Shown here: piece by piece, positions 17,507 through 28,013 of the stretch | How the letters are laid out: every line of letters starts with the position of its first letter | Position numbering within the stretch: the first letter of the stretch is position 1 | Assembly: GCF_018449605.1 (NCBI RefSeq) | Contig: NZ_JAAVUW010000003.1 | Location: 124,001-188,000, forward strand | Direction: 5' to 3' | DNA: 64,000 nt | DNA from: Luteibacter sp. dw_328 | Lineage (GTDB): Bacteria; Pseudomonadota; Gammaproteobacteria; Xanthomonadales; Rhodanobacteraceae | Position numbers and translations under genes: made by a program | The notes under the pieces: generated by a model | What the model was told of the DNA's origin: nothing | Database searches by the model: none | What the model saw: only the letters and a program-made list of their open reading frames with translations

Positions 17507-20461
17507 TTACAGCGTGCGGGGCACTTCGATGCGCTCGAAGCACTCGATCTGGTCGCCGACCTTAACGTCGTTGTACTGCTTGACGGCGATACCGCATTCC
17601 ATGCCGTTACGGACCTCGTCAACGAGTTCCTTGAAGCGGCGGAGCGACTCGAGTTCGCCCTGGAACACGACCACGTTGTCACGCAACACGCGGATCGGCT
17701 TGCTGCGCTTGACGTTGCCTTCGATGACCATGCAGCCCGCGACCGCGCCGAACTTCGACGAACGGAACACGTCACGAACCTGCGCGACACCGATGATCTC
17801 TTCGCGGATCTCCATGCCCAGCAGGCCGGTAGCCGCCTGCGTGACCTGGTCGATCACGTCGTAGATGATCGAGAAGTAACGGACGTCGAGCCCGTTGGTA
17901 TCGATCACCTTGCGTGCCGACGCGTCGGCACGGACGTTGAAGCCGATGATCAGCGCCTTCGAAGCCGTTGCCAGCGTGGCCTCGGACTCGGTGATGCCGC
18001 CCACGCCGGAAGCGATCACGTTCACCTTGACCAGGTCGTTGCCGATCTGGGTAAGCGAATCGCGCAGCGCCTCGACCGAACCCTGCACATCCGCCTTGAC
18101 GAGGATGTTGAGGGTCTGCTGACCCTGACCCTGACCCATCTGGGCGATGATGTCTTCCAGACGGTTCGACTTGCTGACCAGGCGGGTCTCGCGACGCTTG
18201 AGCAGTCGTTCGGCCGCCACTTCGCGAGCCAGGCGCTCGTCCTTCACGGCGACGAAGTCGTCACCCGATTCCGGCACGCCCGACAGACCCAGCACCTGCA
18301 CCGGGATCGACGGGCCGGCTTCGTTGACCTGCTTACCGGTTTCGTCGACGAGTGCACGCATGCGGCCGTATTCGACGCCGCAGACGACGAAGTCGCCCTT
18401 CTTCAGCGTGCCCTGCTGGACCAGCACCGTGGCCACCGGACCGCGACCGCGGTCGAGGCTGGATTCGATCACGACACCCGAAGCGCGGCCATCGGCCACC
18501 GCCTTGAGTTCCATGACTTCGGCCTGGGCCGAAATCGCATCGAGCAGTGCATCGACGCCGTCGCCGGTCTTCGCCGAGAGCGGCACGAACGGTGTCTCGC
18601 CGCCCCACTCTTCGGGGATGACTTCGAGGAGGCCGAGGCCCTGCTTGACGTTGTCCGGATTGGCACCGGCCTTGTCCATCTTGTTCAGCGCGACGATCAG
18701 CGGCACCTTGGCGGCGCGCGCATGCTTCACGGCTTCGATCGTCTGCGGCATGACGCCGTCGTCGGCCGCGACCACGAGCACCACGATATCCGTGGACTGC
18801 GCACCACGAGCACGCATGGACGTAAACGCCGCATGGCCCGGGGTGTCGAGGAAGGTGATGACACCGCGGCTGGTTTCGACGTGGTACGCGCCGATGTGCT
18901 GGGTGATGCCACCGGCTTCGCCCGAAGCGACCTTGGTGCGACGGATGTAGTCGAGTAGCGACGTCTTGCCATGGTCGACATGACCCATGATCGTGACGAC
19001 CGGCGGACGCGAAACCTTCTCGCCCTCGAGTTCGGCGGTCTGCGTCTGCGTCTGCAGCGCGGCTTCCGCGTCGTTCTCGGTGGCACGAACCGGGTTGTGA
19101 CCGAGTTCTTCGACGACCAATGCGGCCGTGTCGTGATCGATCGTCTGGTTGATGGTCGCCATGACGCCCATCTTGAACAGCGCCTTGACCACCTCGGCAC
19201 CCTTCACGGCCATCTTCTGGGCGAGATCGGTAACGAGGTTGTTGTCGCCGATCACAACATCACGGACCACCGCGGCGGTCGGACGCGTGAAGCCATGCGG
19301 ACCACCGGACGAAGCGCCGCCGCGCGGGGCTTCGGCGCGACCACGGACCTTGCCGCCGCCACGACGATTGGCGCTGGAGCGACGTGCGCGATCGGCATCG
19401 GACAGATGCATCTCGCCGCCACCAAAACGCTTGCCGCCGGAGTCGCGGTCGTTGCCACGGCCGGGGCCGCCGCTGTTACCACCGCCGCCACCGCCACCAC
19501 CGCCGCCGTGCTTCGGACGCGCGTTACCACGCGAATCGTTAGCTGCTGCGACCGAACCAGGGGCCGGACGCGGAGCGGGTGAAGGCGCAGCCGCACGCGG
19601 AGCCGGCGCTGGCGCCGGAGCCGCCACGACCGGCGGAGGCGCCGGGGCCGGCGCCGGTGCGGGAACCGGCTTGGGAATGACGCGCTCGCGCTTGCGCGGC
19701 TCATGGATGGTCGGCGTGATCATGCCGAGCCGGCGCGTATCGAGCTTGCCTGTCGTGTGGGTCACGCCATTCTCGTCAGTGAACGTAGTCACCGGCGCAG
19801 CCGGAGCGGGAGCCGCCGGAGCGGCAGCAGGCGTCGGCGCAGCCGTCGCTTCGGCAGATGCCGGCGACGTCTTGGCCGCTGCCTGGGCAGCTTCAGCGCG
19901 TGCGCGCTCGGCGGCCTGCTCGGCCTCGGCGCGGCGACGCGCCTCGGCGGCAGCCTCTTCCTGACGACGTGCCTCGGCTTCAGCGGCGTGACGGGCTTCT
20001 TCAGCCTGTCGGCGCTCGGCCTCCTCGCGGCGCTGTGCCTCGTCGCTCTCACGCTGGGCATGAGACTCGGCGAGCTTGCGCGCGGCGTCCTCACGTTCCG
20101 GATCGTGCGAGGCGTCTTCGGCAATCGTGCTGCGCTTGACGTACGTGCGCTTGGTGCGGACTTCGACGTTGACCGTCTTCGCCGCGCCAGCGCCACGCCC
20201 CGTGCCGGAGCTCACCTTCAACTCACCGACCGTGCGGCGCTTGAGGGTGATCTGGCGAGGCGCCGTTTCGTCCGTTTCGGGAGCGGCGTCGTTCTTGCCG
20301 TGCGTGCGACGCAGGAATCCGAGCAGCTTCACCTTTTCGGTGCTGCTGATGACCTGCTCCGCATCGGAGAATTTCATGCCGGCTTCGCCAAGCTGCCCAA
20401 GCAGCTTGTCGACCGGGAGGCCCAATTGATGGGCGAGTTGTTTGATTGTGACGTCCGACAT
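17507..20461 (-). CDS. infB: translation initiation factor IF-2
   Basis: A 984-residue GTPase that brings initiator fMet-tRNA to the 30S subunit and drives subunit joining. The order is: an IF2N domain (1-55), a long charged Ala/Glu/Arg helix (about 130-200), a Pro/Ala-rich linker and a Gly run (about 260-330), and a second IF2N domain. The G domain follows, with GHVDHGKT at about 491-498, DTPGHAAF and NKMDKAGA, then domains II-IV. Low-complexity linkers are usual in this family. The start at 20461 ([10 protein letters not shown]) lies about 130 bases after the nusA stop. Internal starts giving shorter forms, as in E. coli, are possible but not tested. Confidence 0.97.
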   Translation of the reverse strand: MSDVTIKQLAHQLGLPVDKLLGQLGEAGMKFSDAEQVISSTEKVKLLGFLRRTHGKNDAAPETDETAPRQITLKRRTVGELKVSSGTGRGAGAAKTVNVEVRTKRTYVKRSTIAEDASHDPEREDAARKLAESHAQRESDEAQRREEAERRQAEEARHAAEAEARRQEEAAAEARRRAEAEQAAERARAEAAQAAAKTSPASAEATAAPTPAAAPAAPAPAAPVTTFTDENGVTHTTGKLDTRRLGMITPTIHEPRKRERVIPKPVPAPAPAPAPPPVVAAPAPAPAPRAAAPSPAPRPAPGSVAAANDSRGNARPKHGGGGGGGGGGNSGGPGRGNDRDSGGKRFGGGEMHLSDADRARRSSANRRGGGKVRGRAEAPRGGASSGGPHGFTRPTAAVVRDVVIGDNNLVTDLAQKMAVKGAEVVKALFKMGVMATINQTIDHDTAALVVEELGHNPVRATENDAEAALQTQTQTAELEGEKVSRPPVVTIMGHVDHGKTSLLDYIRRTKVASGEAGGITQHIGAYHVETSRGVITFLDTPGHAAFTSMRARGAQSTDIVVLVVAADDGVMPQTIEAVKHARAAKVPLIVALNKMDKAGANPDNVKQGLGLLEVIPEEWGGETPFVPLSAKTGDGVDALLDAISAQAEVMELKAVADGRASGVVIESSLDRGRGPVATVLVQQGTLKKGDFVVCGVEYGRMRALVDETGKQVNEAGPSIPVQVLGLSGVPESGDDFVAVKDERLAREVAAERLLKRRETRLVSKSNRLEDIIAQMGQGQGQQTLNILVKADVQGSVEALRDSLTQIGNDLVKVNVIASGVGGITESEATLATASKALIIGFNVRADASARKVIDTNGLDVRYFSIIYDVIDQVTQAATGLLGMEIREEIIGVAQVRDVFRSSKFGAVAGCMVIEGNVKRSKPIRVLRDNVVVFQGELESLRRFKELVDEVRNGMECGIAVKQYNDVKVGDQIECFERIEVPRTL

Positions 20462-20594
20462 CGTTCTTTATTCTCCGCCGTTCCCGCGCGTAACCTTACG
20501 TGCCGACGATGACCCGTACGGCTGCCTCCATCCATGGCGGGAGACCTCGTGGCCTCCCTCGAGGCGTCCGTCCAGGACGCTTCCGGTCTCGCGC

Positions 20595-22109
20595 TTAGCC
20601 ACCCTTTTCCAGGCGGGCGATCATCGGAGCACGCGCAGCCATGATCAGCTGCGAAGCGCGTTCCTCTGTCATGCCATCGATATCGATGAGTTCGTCGACG
20701 GCAAGGTCACCCAGGTCGTCCAGCGTCTTCACACCACGATCCGCCAGCGCGAAGGCGGTCGCATCGTCCATGCCGTCCAGACCGAGCAGTTCCTCGGAAG
20801 GCGGGTTTTCTTCCACACCTTCCTCGGCTGCCAGTGCCTCGGTCAGCAGGGCGTCGCGGGCGCGAGCACGGAGTTCCTCGACGATGTCTTCGTCGAAGCC
20901 TTCCACGTTGAGCAGCTCGGCGCTCGGCACGTAAGCAATTTCTTCGATGGACGAGAAGCCTTCCTGCACCAGGATGCCGGCGATCTCTTCGTCCACTTCG
21001 AGTTTGTCCTGGAACAGCTGCAGCGCGGCGGCCTGTTCGGCCTCGCTCTTCGCCGTCACCTGGTCCTGCGTCATCACGTTGAGCTGCCAGCCGGTGAGCT
21101 TGCTGGCGAGGCGCACGTTCTGGCCACCGCGACCGATCGCCTGGGACAGCTTGTCCTCGGCAACGGCGATGTCCATGGAGTGCTTCTCTTCATCCATGAT
21201 GATCGACTGCACTTCAGCCGGCGCCATCGCATTGATGACGTACTGCGCCTGGTTCTCGTGCCACAGGATGATGTCGACGCGCTCGCCGTTGAGCTCGTTG
21301 GACACGGCCTGCACGCGCGAACCGCGCATGCCGATGCATGCGCCGATGGGATCGGTGCGGCTATCGTGGGCGACGACGGCGATCTTGGCGCGGTCACCCG
21401 GATCGCGGGCGCAGCCCTTGATCTCGACCAGGCCCTGGCCGACTTCCGGCACTTCGAGCTTGAACAGTTCGATCATGAATTCCGGCGCGCTGCGCGAAAC
21501 GAACAGCTGCGGACCACGGACTTCCGACTTCACTTCGTACAGGTAACCGCGAACGCGGTCGCCGACGCGGGCCGATTCACGGGGAATCGTCTTGTCGCGC
21601 GGGATGAAGGCCTCCGCATTGCTGCCGAGGTCGAGATAGACGTTGCCGCGCTCGACGCGCTTGACGATACCGGTGACGAGTTCGCCAACGCGATCCACGA
21701 ACTGGTCGACCACCTGCTGGCGCTCGGCCTCGCGAACACGCTGCACGATGACCTGCTTCGCAGCCTGCGCAGCGATGCGGCCAAACTCGGCGTTCTCGAC
21801 CTGATGCTCGATGGCACCACCGATCTCCGCCACTTCGCCTTCGCCGGCTTCGTCTTCAGCGTCCATCAGGCGGATCTGGTAAGACGGATCCTCCATTTCG
21901 ACGTCGTCGGCGACGATCTCCCAGCGACGGAAGGTCTCGTAATCACCCGTGTTGCGATCGATCTCGACACGAATGTCCGGATCCTCATCGGGGTAGCGCT
22001 TCTTGGCGGCCGAGGCCAGCGCCGCTTCCATGGCGTCAAAAATGACTTCGCGCGGTACGCCTTTTTCGTTGGCGACCGCGTCGACTACCAGCAAAAGTTC
22101 TTTGCTCAT
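20595..22109 (-). CDS. nusA: transcription termination/antitermination factor NusA
   Basis: A 504-residue RNA polymerase-associated factor acting in pausing, intrinsic termination and rRNA antitermination. An N-terminal RNAP-binding domain (1-130) is followed by S1 (about 135-200), KH1 and KH2 ([30 protein letters not shown]) and two acidic C-terminal helix-hairpin repeats (about 360-500), the gammaproteobacterial form. The ATG at 22109 ([13 protein letters not shown]) is chosen by homology over the frame opening at 22142. It follows rimP by 45 bases and precedes infB. In E. coli this operon is controlled by termination in its leader. Confidence 0.97.
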   Translation of the reverse strand: MSKELLLVVDAVANEKGVPREVIFDAMEAALASAAKKRYPDEDPDIRVEIDRNTGDYETFRRWEIVADDVEMEDPSYQIRLMDAEDEAGEGEVAEIGGAIEHQVENAEFGRIAAQAAKQVIVQRVREAERQQVVDQFVDRVGELVTGIVKRVERGNVYLDLGSNAEAFIPRDKTIPRESARVGDRVRGYLYEVKSEVRGPQLFVSRSAPEFMIELFKLEVPEVGQGLVEIKGCARDPGDRAKIAVVAHDSRTDPIGACIGMRGSRVQAVSNELNGERVDIILWHENQAQYVINAMAPAEVQSIIMDEEKHSMDIAVAEDKLSQAIGRGGQNVRLASKLTGWQLNVMTQDQVTAKSEAEQAAALQLFQDKLEVDEEIAGILVQEGFSSIEEIAYVPSAELLNVEGFDEDIVEELRARARDALLTEALAAEEGVEENPPSEELLGLDGMDDATAFALADRGVKTLDDLGDLAVDELIDIDGMTEERASQLIMAARAPMIARLEKGG

Positions 22110-22154
22110 TGCCGCTACTCCCGTAAGGATGCCCCGCGGCACCCCGTCGTTTCG

Positions 22155-22700
22155 TTATTTGGGTTTCTTTCCGCCCAGACCGGGCTTCGGCTGTGGCGCA
22201 TAGCCAAGAGCCACCCAATCGGGAACCACGCGGGCGCTTTCGACGTCCGCATGCTCGAATTCGAATCGGCCAGCCTCACCCTCGACCACAATGTGCTCGC
22301 CATTTACTTCAATGACGTTGCCTTTGAGGCGCCGACGACCCTCGACCGGGGCCTTCAGCAGCACTTTGACTTCCTGGCCGCTCACGCGAGCGAACTGCTC
22401 CGCCGTGAACAGAGGGCGCTCGATGCCGGGTGAGGAGACTTCTAATACGTAGTTGCCAGGGATCGGATCTTCAACGTCCAGGTAGGCGGAGAACTCGCGA
22501 CTCGCGGTCGCACAATCCTCGACCGTCACTTCGCCAGGCAGCTCAGCTGCTTCGCGACGTTCGCGCTCGGCGCCGAGTACGTCCAGATAGACGCGCAGCG
22601 TTTGCTGCCCGTCGGACGGGGCGAAATCCATACCCAGTACTTCGAGGCCAAGCTCGGCCACGATGTCTGAAAAGCGTTGTGTAAGTGCGTTGGTATCCAC
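22155..22700 (-). CDS. rimP: ribosome maturation factor RimP
   Basis: A 181-residue factor for 30S assembly, first gene of the rimP-nusA-infB group. An N-terminal alpha/beta domain (about 1-90, with [19 protein letters not shown]) is followed by [16 protein letters not shown], the [14 protein letters not shown] signature (about 93-106) and a C-terminal SH3-like domain. It carries a C-terminal extension rich in Pro/Gly/Lys, making it longer than the 150-residue E. coli protein. The start is taken as GTG at 22700, where homology begins, with a modest GCAGG site. The upstream open frame to 22910 lacks family sequence. Confidence 0.88.
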   Translation of the reverse strand: MDTNALTQRFSDIVAELGLEVLGMDFAPSDGQQTLRVYLDVLGAERERREAAELPGEVTVEDCATASREFSAYLDVEDPIPGNYVLEVSSPGIERPLFTAEQFARVSGQEVKVLLKAPVEGRRRLKGNVIEVNGEHIVVEGEAGRFEFEHADVESARVVPDWVALGYAPQPKPGLGGKKPK

Positions 22701-23038
22701 GTTACCTGCGGTTTTTCCATTCGCCAGAAACAAAAAAAGGGCGCGAGCGGCCCATTCCATTACGTCGCCGATGTATCCGACACTTTCCTCCAGCGCTCGC
22801 CGCGATGCCCTGACGGCGCTCACAGTGTGTCGCAGGGCGCCTCCGTGCGCCCAACAAAAAAGCCTCACGAGGAGGCTTTCTTGTAAAAAGAAAGTTCCTG
22901 AAGCACCCACTGGGTGTAAGGCCTAAACCGGGGCCCAACGGCGCTTAAGATTCACTAAGTCTATCGTATTTTAATGTCTTCGTGCAAGGTCGTCGGTCCC
23001 GTCCTAGAATGGCCCCAGGGGCGAAACCGGGGGACGGG
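22701..23038. other. intergenic region between divergent rimP and diguanylate cyclase genes
   Basis: This 338-base stretch contains no convincing gene. On the minus strand it is the leader of rimP and holds one strong terminator with an overlapping alternative hairpin (22856-22894). Closer to rimP there is a weaker GGGC/GCCC hairpin followed by seven T (about 22733-22752). A TAAAAT hexamer at about 22970-22975 could be a -10 element, but its -35 partner is poor. No tRNA is present, unlike the metY tRNA at this place in E. coli. Confidence 0.6.
22856..22894 (-). terminator. terminator with overlapping alternative hairpin in the rimP leader (possible attenuator)
   Basis: On the minus strand the 8-bp stem AAAGCCTC/GAGGCTTT (22859-22866 with 22872-22879) is followed by six T. 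Just upstream, CTTTCTT/AAGAAAG (22876-22882 with 22888-22894) forms a second 7-bp stem that shares four bases with the terminator stem. The structure sits about 155 bases before the rimP start. Confidence 0.65.
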
Positions 23039-24190
23039 ATGGACGGTACGGCGAATCTCGACGTACACACGCTAGGCATTATCGGCCTGGCCGTGGGGGC
23101 GACCATTGCATTGAGTTTTACCCTGCTCAGTATGGTGCTGCGCGGGATGCTCGCCCTGCACATCTGGGCAGGGGCGTTCTGGCTGCTTACCCTGGCCGGG
23201 CTGGCGGAAGGTTACGACGAAAATGCGACCTTCCTGTCGACTATCGTTGGAAGCCTGCTGATAGCGGCCGCCAATGGCGCCATGCTCGGTGGCATCGCCA
23301 TCCACATCAAATATCCCCTGCGGTGGCGGTGGCCAGCCTTGCTGATCGCCCTGTTCCTGGCGGTGCAAGTCGCCTTTCTCCTCACACCCCCACCCCAGGC
23401 GGTCGAAGCCACCGTGTTCGGCGTGAAGAGCATCATCTGGGATGCCTGGATGATCTGGCTCCTCCTGTTCCGTGCCCCGCGCGAGCTGAGGACAGGCTGC
23501 GCGTTCACTGCGCTCGTCTTCGCCATCGATACCTTCTTTTATCTGGCCCGGGCAGCAGTCTCAATGCATCCTGAGATGGAATCGCACGTGCTGCTGTCAT
23601 CCATCCTGACGACGTCCAACTACCTGTTCGGGATTCTTTGCACCTTCCTGCTGAGCACCGGCTTCACCCTGATGCTGGCCCAACGCCTGGTGCACGACCT
23701 GCGCTGCGCCGCCGAAATCGATGGCCTGACCGGCCTGCTGAATCGCACCGCCGTGGTCCGGGAATCGAACCGTCGGCTCGCGACGACGCGCGGCCGCAGT
23801 AACTCCGCCCTGCTCTTCGACCTGGACAACTTCAAGGCGGTGAACGATTCCTGGGGCCATGCCGGCGGCGACGCGGTGCTCAAGCACTTTGCGGAAACCG
23901 TCCGCGCCAGCGGCATCCCCGAGCACGCCCTGTTTTCCCGCTACGGCGGCGAGGAGTTCCTGCTTCTGCTTCCGGGGGCCTCACCGAATGCGGCGAGCAG
24001 CCTGGCCGAGAGCCTGCGGACCCGGATTGAAGGCGCGCCGGCGCCGTTCTCGGGTGCCTCGATCGCCTTCACAACCAGCGTCGGGGTCTGCACCTCGACC
24101 AACACGGAAATCCACGTACTCATCCAGGCCGCGGACGAGGCCCTCTACCGGGCTAAGAATGCCGGGCGGAACCGGGTCGAGGTGGCTTGA
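23039..24190 (+). CDS. membrane-bound diguanylate cyclase (GGDEF), no I-site
   Basis: A 383-residue inner-membrane protein. Six hydrophobic helices occupy about residues 10-215, followed by a GGDEF domain (about 222-383) with DGLTGLLNRTAV, FDLDNFKAVNDSWGHAGGD and the active-site RYGGEEF near 299-305. It should make cyclic di-GMP from two GTP. The four residues five positions before GGEEF read PEHA rather than RxxD, so the usual product-inhibition site is missing. The ATG at 23039 has GGGGGACGG upstream. The membrane part is not a known sensor domain I can name. A second membrane GGDEF protein is encoded at 35.1 kb. Confidence 0.93.
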   Translation: MDGTANLDVHTLGIIGLAVGATIALSFTLLSMVLRGMLALHIWAGAFWLLTLAGLAEGYDENATFLSTIVGSLLIAAANGAMLGGIAIHIKYPLRWRWPALLIALFLAVQVAFLLTPPPQAVEATVFGVKSIIWDAWMIWLLLFRAPRELRTGCAFTALVFAIDTFFYLARAAVSMHPEMESHVLLSSILTTSNYLFGILCTFLLSTGFTLMLAQRLVHDLRCAAEIDGLTGLLNRTAVVRESNRRLATTRGRSNSALLFDLDNFKAVNDSWGHAGGDAVLKHFAETVRASGIPEHALFSRYGGEEFLLLLPGASPNAASSLAESLRTRIEGAPAPFSGASIAFTTSVGVCTSTNTEIHVLIQAADEALYRAKNAGRNRVEVA

Positions 24191-24331
24191 GGGTCAGGCG
24201 ACACGTGGGCGGATGGCTTTCAGCGCATTTCCGATGGTTCGCTCCGCACACTCCAACTCGTCATTCTTTGACGGTCGACTTTCCGCGCTTTGTCGAAAGC
24301 GCAAATGCAAGATGATCCTAGATCCCACACT

Positions 24332-24346
24332 TATCGACTGTCGATA
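24332..24346. repeat. short perfect inverted repeat (operator-like)
   Basis: TATCGA CTG TCGATA, a 6+3+6 palindrome, lies in the 176-base gap between two converging genes. It could be a protein-binding site, but no regulator can be named. Confidence 0.3.
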
Positions 24347-24366
24347 GAACGAATCTCAAAATGGCA

Positions 24367-24792
24367 TCAGAGTTCGGTCATGCGTACGTCGCCGATCCAA
24401 TTCGCGGCCCGACGCGCCAACCTCGTCGCTTCCTCTTCGCCGTCGAAGCTGACCTCACCTCGCACGAGGCGTGAGCTGTCGAAGTCGTCGAACGTATTGA
24501 CGTTGACCACCGCGTACAGCTTCCCTTCGATGAGACTGGTACAGCAAGCAACCACGCCGCAGCGGGCACATACCCTGAAGTCGGCGGTTTCGGTGCCGAA
24601 GGCATAATCGGAGAGCAGCCGGCTATCTTCGACATGCACACTGAGCGACGCCGACGCATTCGCCGTCCACACCGCCCCGTGCTTCCGGCAGAACGTGCAT
24701 GTGCATGCGCGGGCGCCGATCGTCTCGGTATGTTCCGGCCAGACGAGGTCAAACGTGATGTTGCCGCAGTGGCAGCTACCGTGGATCAGCAT
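24367..24792 (-). CDS. GFA-family (CENP-V/GFA) zinc-binding protein
   Basis: A 141-residue protein of the glutathione-dependent formaldehyde-activating (Gfa/CENP-V) fold. The zinc ligands are visible as CHCG near residues 7-10, the CTCTFC cluster near 30-35, and CARCG in the second half. The name reflects the founding enzyme; most members of this size have no proven reaction, and formaldehyde activity should not be assumed. It is a single gene that converges on the diguanylate cyclase gene and follows the S41 peptidase gene on the same strand with about 47 bases between. Confidence 0.85.
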   Translation of the reverse strand: MLIHGSCHCGNITFDLVWPEHTETIGARACTCTFCRKHGAVWTANASASLSVHVEDSRLLSDYAFGTETADFRVCARCGVVACCTSLIEGKLYAVVNVNTFDDFDSSRLVRGEVSFDGEEEATRLARRAANWIGDVRMTEL

Positions 24793-24839
24793 GCCCGGTG
24801 TTCCTGTGTGGCTGAATCAGACCGAGGCAAGGATACGCC

Positions 24840-26279
24840 CTATTTCGCCCCGGACTGGCTCGCCGCCGCCCGGCACTTCTCGCGAAGCCACGCGGCGGCG
24901 TTGGCCTCGGCCGCCGCATCGTCCACGGGCTCATCGGGCTCGATCACACCACCGTAGCGGTGACCGCCGCGATCACGGTCGATCGAGACCATCAGTGCGA
25001 TCACACTGCCGTCCGGTAGCGGGAATAGCTCATTGCCGCTCGACAAGCCGGCCGTCCCCGAACCGAACGATCGGGTGTTCGACCGTCCTTTGAACGCAAC
25101 GGCAACGGCCTCACCCGAACTCGCGGTGTGAGGTCCGGTCAGGACCGCGACCGGTACGGCCGACTGGTCGACTGTCGCCGAACCCATGACCGGGAAAGGC
25201 GTTATACGTCCGTCGGCCTGCTCGAAGGAGCCCACCGGTGATGCCCCGAGCAAGGGCCGCAGAGCGGCCAGCATGGGATGCATGTTGCCGCCGCTGTCCT
25301 TGCGAAGATCCAGCACCCATCCGCAACGCGGCGAGAGGTCGACGATGGCCTTCGACAGAGACGCCGCGAAGTCTGCCGCGAGCTTTGGATCCGTCCCCAT
25401 GAAGCTCGGCATGGAGATATAGCCGAGGTCGATACCGCGCGCTTCCACCCTCGCAGCACCGGAAGCCTGACCGTTATGCATATAGGCCGCCGCCCTACTC
25501 GCATCCATCAAGAAGCTATGGTGATCGTTCAACGCCTTGAGCAACACCTTGATGGCCGCATGCGTTTCGGAAAGCTTGCCCGTCTTACCTGCGAACTCCC
25601 TGACCTCGGACTCCACGCTCGACCAGTCGACATCACGCGAGTGGTACGCGTTCTTGCGAACGATATCGATCGCGGCATCCAGGGTGGGTCCAGCGAAGGG
25701 TGACGACTGTTCCTCACCGAGATCCTCGAGGATGAGGCGGGTAGCCGTGAGTTCGCCGTGCTTCATCAGGAGTACGCCGAAAGCGATGCGATCCACATCG
25801 CATGGAACATCGATCTCGACCTGCCGATGCCCGTTCCCGGTCCGGTCGTTCACCGGCTCCGCTTCGGAGTTCATGAAGGCCCGTGATTTCCCCGCCGCAT
25901 CCGCGCGGATCCAGACCGCGGCGCCGTCGATGGCATCGTGCGTGGCAAGGTCCGCGGAAAGGCGAAGACGGTGATTCCTGAATGGCGTTCCGTCGATGTT
26001 CGTCGTCGCGGACCCGAACGGCTTCACGTCGTCACCCTTGCTGGAAAGGTGCACGGTCGCCCCCGTGGCATCGCGGGCATTGCCGGAGAACTGGACCTCG
26101 TACGCGGCCCAGGGGTATGCCTGGAAGGATGGGATGGCGGCCGGAGCCACCTGCGCCATGACGACGTCCGTTCCCGGAAAAATCACCCCGCCGACAACGA
26201 ATAGCCAAGCGGCGAGCTTGCAAGAGCGCGCCAGCCATCCGCGCCCTTCTCCATCACGCGTACGTCCTTGCACGAGCAC
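24840..26279 (-). CDS. secreted S41-family (tail-specific/C-terminal processing-like) peptidase
   Basis: A 479-residue protein with an N-terminal signal sequence (LAAWLFVVGGVIFPG, about 22-36), a beta-rich N-terminal domain (about 50-165) and an S41 catalytic domain (about 185-470). The nucleophile region GPHTASSGEAVAVAF is at about 378-392, and WVLDLRKDSGG supplies the conserved strand before it. A PDZ domain is not evident. The start is uncertain: GTG at 26279 or 26273 with GGTGGAG nearby. It is divergent from the GIY-YIG gene. The substrate is unknown, and a periplasmic or outer-surface location is inferred. Confidence 0.82.
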   Translation of the reverse strand: MLVQGRTRDGEGRGWLARSCKLAAWLFVVGGVIFPGTDVVMAQVAPAAIPSFQAYPWAAYEVQFSGNARDATGATVHLSSKGDDVKPFGSATTNIDGTPFRNHRLRLSADLATHDAIDGAAVWIRADAAGKSRAFMNSEAEPVNDRTGNGHRQVEIDVPCDVDRIAFGVLLMKHGELTATRLILEDLGEEQSSPFAGPTLDAAIDIVRKNAYHSRDVDWSSVESEVREFAGKTGKLSETHAAIKVLLKALNDHHSFLMDASRAAAYMHNGQASGAARVEARGIDLGYISMPSFMGTDPKLAADFAASLSKAIVDLSPRCGWVLDLRKDSGGNMHPMLAALRPLLGASPVGSFEQADGRITPFPVMGSATVDQSAVPVAVLTGPHTASSGEAVAVAFKGRSNTRSFGSGTAGLSSGNELFPLPDGSVIALMVSIDRDRGGHRYGGVIEPDEPVDDAAAEANAAAWLREKCRAAASQSGAK

Positions 26280-26369
26280 TCCACCGGTCCATGAATGAGG
26301 AGGCGATCATGCAACGGGACCACGATGTTGTCACGGCCCTTGCGCACATCTCGACCGCATACTTGGTAG

Positions 26370-26999
26370 ATGGACGACGACGCTCCCTATCCCCGCTTTG
26401 CTTCACGCGGCAAGGCCTACGTCTATGTGCTGCCATGCCGCGACGAGGATCTGCTGAAGGTCGGCTTTTCACGCGATCCCTTCACGCGGTTCAGCACGCT
26501 GCACCGTCGTTTCTTCGACTTCTTCGACCTGGAGCGGGGATTGCTTCTCGATGCCGAGCGCGTGGTCGATGCAAGGCGCATCGAACGTCGCCTCATCGAG
26601 GCATTCCCCGAGCAGCGCGCGATGGCGCCGCTTGTCGTGCCGGTATCGGCCGCGGGACACACGGAGTGGTATCGAGGAGTACACGCAGACGTCGCCGCTC
26701 TGTTGGAGGACATCGCTCGCACTGACGGCCTGAACCTTAGCCGCAGCCTTGTGCCGTGGCTTCAGGGTTATCTGGAAGCGCGTGCCGATCTCCTGCACGA
26801 CTGGTCGGCGCGGATCGTGGATGCGCTCGACTGGGCGACGCACAACGCGCCTGACGACCGCGACGCCACGCGCCTGCGCAGGGCGCTCATCGATACGCTC
26901 GACATGTACGTCGCTGCCGGCGTGGGTGTCGAATCACGGCTGCCCCGGCATGTGATCGACTGGTACGCGAATGGCGAACACCGTCGCCTGTTCCGCTGA
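26370..26999 (+). CDS. GIY-YIG nuclease-fold protein (T5orf172-like)
   Basis: A 209-residue protein whose first 110 residues fit the GIY-YIG fold. AYVYVLPC (15-22) stands for the GIY strand, and LLKVGFSRDPFTRF (28-41) contains the YIG-equivalent KVG and the conserved Arg. RRIERRLIEAF supplies the Glu helix, and HTEWYRGV is the usual end of the T5orf172-type domain. The C-terminal half is helical and unrecognised. Such proteins are found as phage, mobile-element or stand-alone nucleases, and DNA cleavage here is inferred only. No methylase or other restriction gene adjoins. It converges on the GlxA-type regulator with 9 bases between the stops. Confidence 0.7.
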   Translation: MDDDAPYPRFASRGKAYVYVLPCRDEDLLKVGFSRDPFTRFSTLHRRFFDFFDLERGLLLDAERVVDARRIERRLIEAFPEQRAMAPLVVPVSAAGHTEWYRGVHADVAALLEDIARTDGLNLSRSLVPWLQGYLEARADLLHDWSARIVDALDWATHNAPDDRDATRLRRALIDTLDMYVAAGVGVESRLPRHVIDWYANGEHRRLFR

Positions 27000-27008
27000 G
27001 TCAAGAAG

Positions 27009-28013
27009 TCAGTGATCGACCGTTGTATCGCGCGACCGACTCGGCGGCGCGGCGTGCAGACGACCCCAGGCCCGGCGCAACTGTCGTGCGGAGCCGAAAC
27101 CCGAGCGTTCGGCCACCGCCTCCATATCCAGCCGGGACCCAGCCAACAACTCGCTGGCCAGGGCAACCCGCATGCGGTTCACGAAATCCGTCACGCTCAT
27201 GCCCGCATGCTCGTTGAACAGTCGCGACAGATTGCGCGGGCTGGTAGCAGCCTCCCGCGCCAGCACCGGCACCGTCCAGTCACGCGCCGGATCGCCGGCA
27301 ACCGCGTCCTGTGCACGGTGTATCGACGGATGCATGTGGTTGCGCCCTTCCAGCCAGGGCGACAGCTGCGGATCGCCTCCCGCGCGGCGCAGGTAAACGA
27401 CGAGGAAGCGTGCGACCGCCAATGCGCACCCGGGCCCGACCTCGCCCGCAACAACATGCAGCATCAGGTCGATCCCGGCGGTGATGCCAGCACTCGTCAT
27501 CCGCTCGCCGTCGACAACGTAGAGACGGTTCTCACGCACGCGTGCCGCGGGAGCGTCGTGCGCGAGTTCAGCGATGCAGCCGTGATGCGTCGTGCACTCG
27601 ATGCCATCGAGCAGGCCCGCGCGTCCGGCCAGCAACGCACCGGAGCAGATCGTGGCAAGTCGGATACCGGGCCGCACGACGCGTCGAAGCCAGTCGACAA
27701 TGGCTGCTTCATACGCATCGTTCTGCCCGGCCGTGGTGACCGGCTCGCCCAGCGGAATGTCGGCGTGTCCAGGAACGACCAGCATGGCGCCGTCCGGCAG
27801 CCGCACCGGCAAAGGCGCGATGCCGGTCACGGCAAGACCGATTGAACTGCCGAGCTTGCGTGCCGGCCCGACGAATCGAACGTCGAAGCGAACCTCGCCC
27901 TGCTCAAGGTTCGCCTTGCGCAACACCTCGATCGGTCCGGCGACATCGAGCAGCAGCACGCGCGGTGGCAACACCACGAAAACGGGGATGACGCGGGGTG
28001 CCGTGCTCTTCAT
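27009..28013 (-). CDS. GlxA-family transcriptional regulator (DJ-1/PfpI + AraC)
   Basis: A 334-residue regulator. The N-terminal DJ-1/PfpI-like domain (about 5-190, including ATICSGALLAGRAGLLDG with the nucleophile-elbow Cys) is typical of GlxA regulators and is usually a sensor rather than an enzyme. The C-terminal AraC helix-turn-helix domain (about 230-325) includes SPRNLSRLFNEHAGMSVTDFV in its segments. The ATG at 28013 overlaps the stop of the upstream isochorismatase-like gene by 1 base (TGATG), so both come from one mRNA and it may control that operon. Confidence 0.9.
   Translation of the reverse strand: MKSTAPRVIPVFVVLPPRVLLLDVAGPIEVLRKANLEQGEVRFDVRFVGPARKLGSSIGLAVTGIAPLPVRLPDGAMLVVPGHADIPLGEPVTTAGQNDAYEAAIVDWLRRVVRPGIRLATICSGALLAGRAGLLDGIECTTHHGCIAELAHDAPAARVRENRLYVVDGERMTSAGITAGIDLMLHVVAGEVGPGCALAVARFLVVYLRRAGGDPQLSPWLEGRNHMHPSIHRAQDAVAGDPARDWTVPVLAREAATSPRNLSRLFNEHAGMSVTDFVNRMRVALASELLAGSRLDMEAVAERSGFGSARQLRRAWGRLHAAPPSRSRDTTVDH

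Noticed and set aside
22701-22985. A tRNA-fMet directly before rimP, as in E. coli
   Set aside because: No cloverleaf, CAT anticodon stem or CCA end could be found on either strand.
24279-24303. GCGCTTT/AAAGCGC hairpin as a terminator between converging genes
   Set aside because: No T-run follows on either strand, so intrinsic termination is not supported.
24840-26999. Defence or restriction system built from the S41 peptidase and GIY-YIG genes
   Set aside because: The peptidase is exported, the two genes are divergent, and no methylase, sensor or ATPase gene lies with them. A shared system is not supported.
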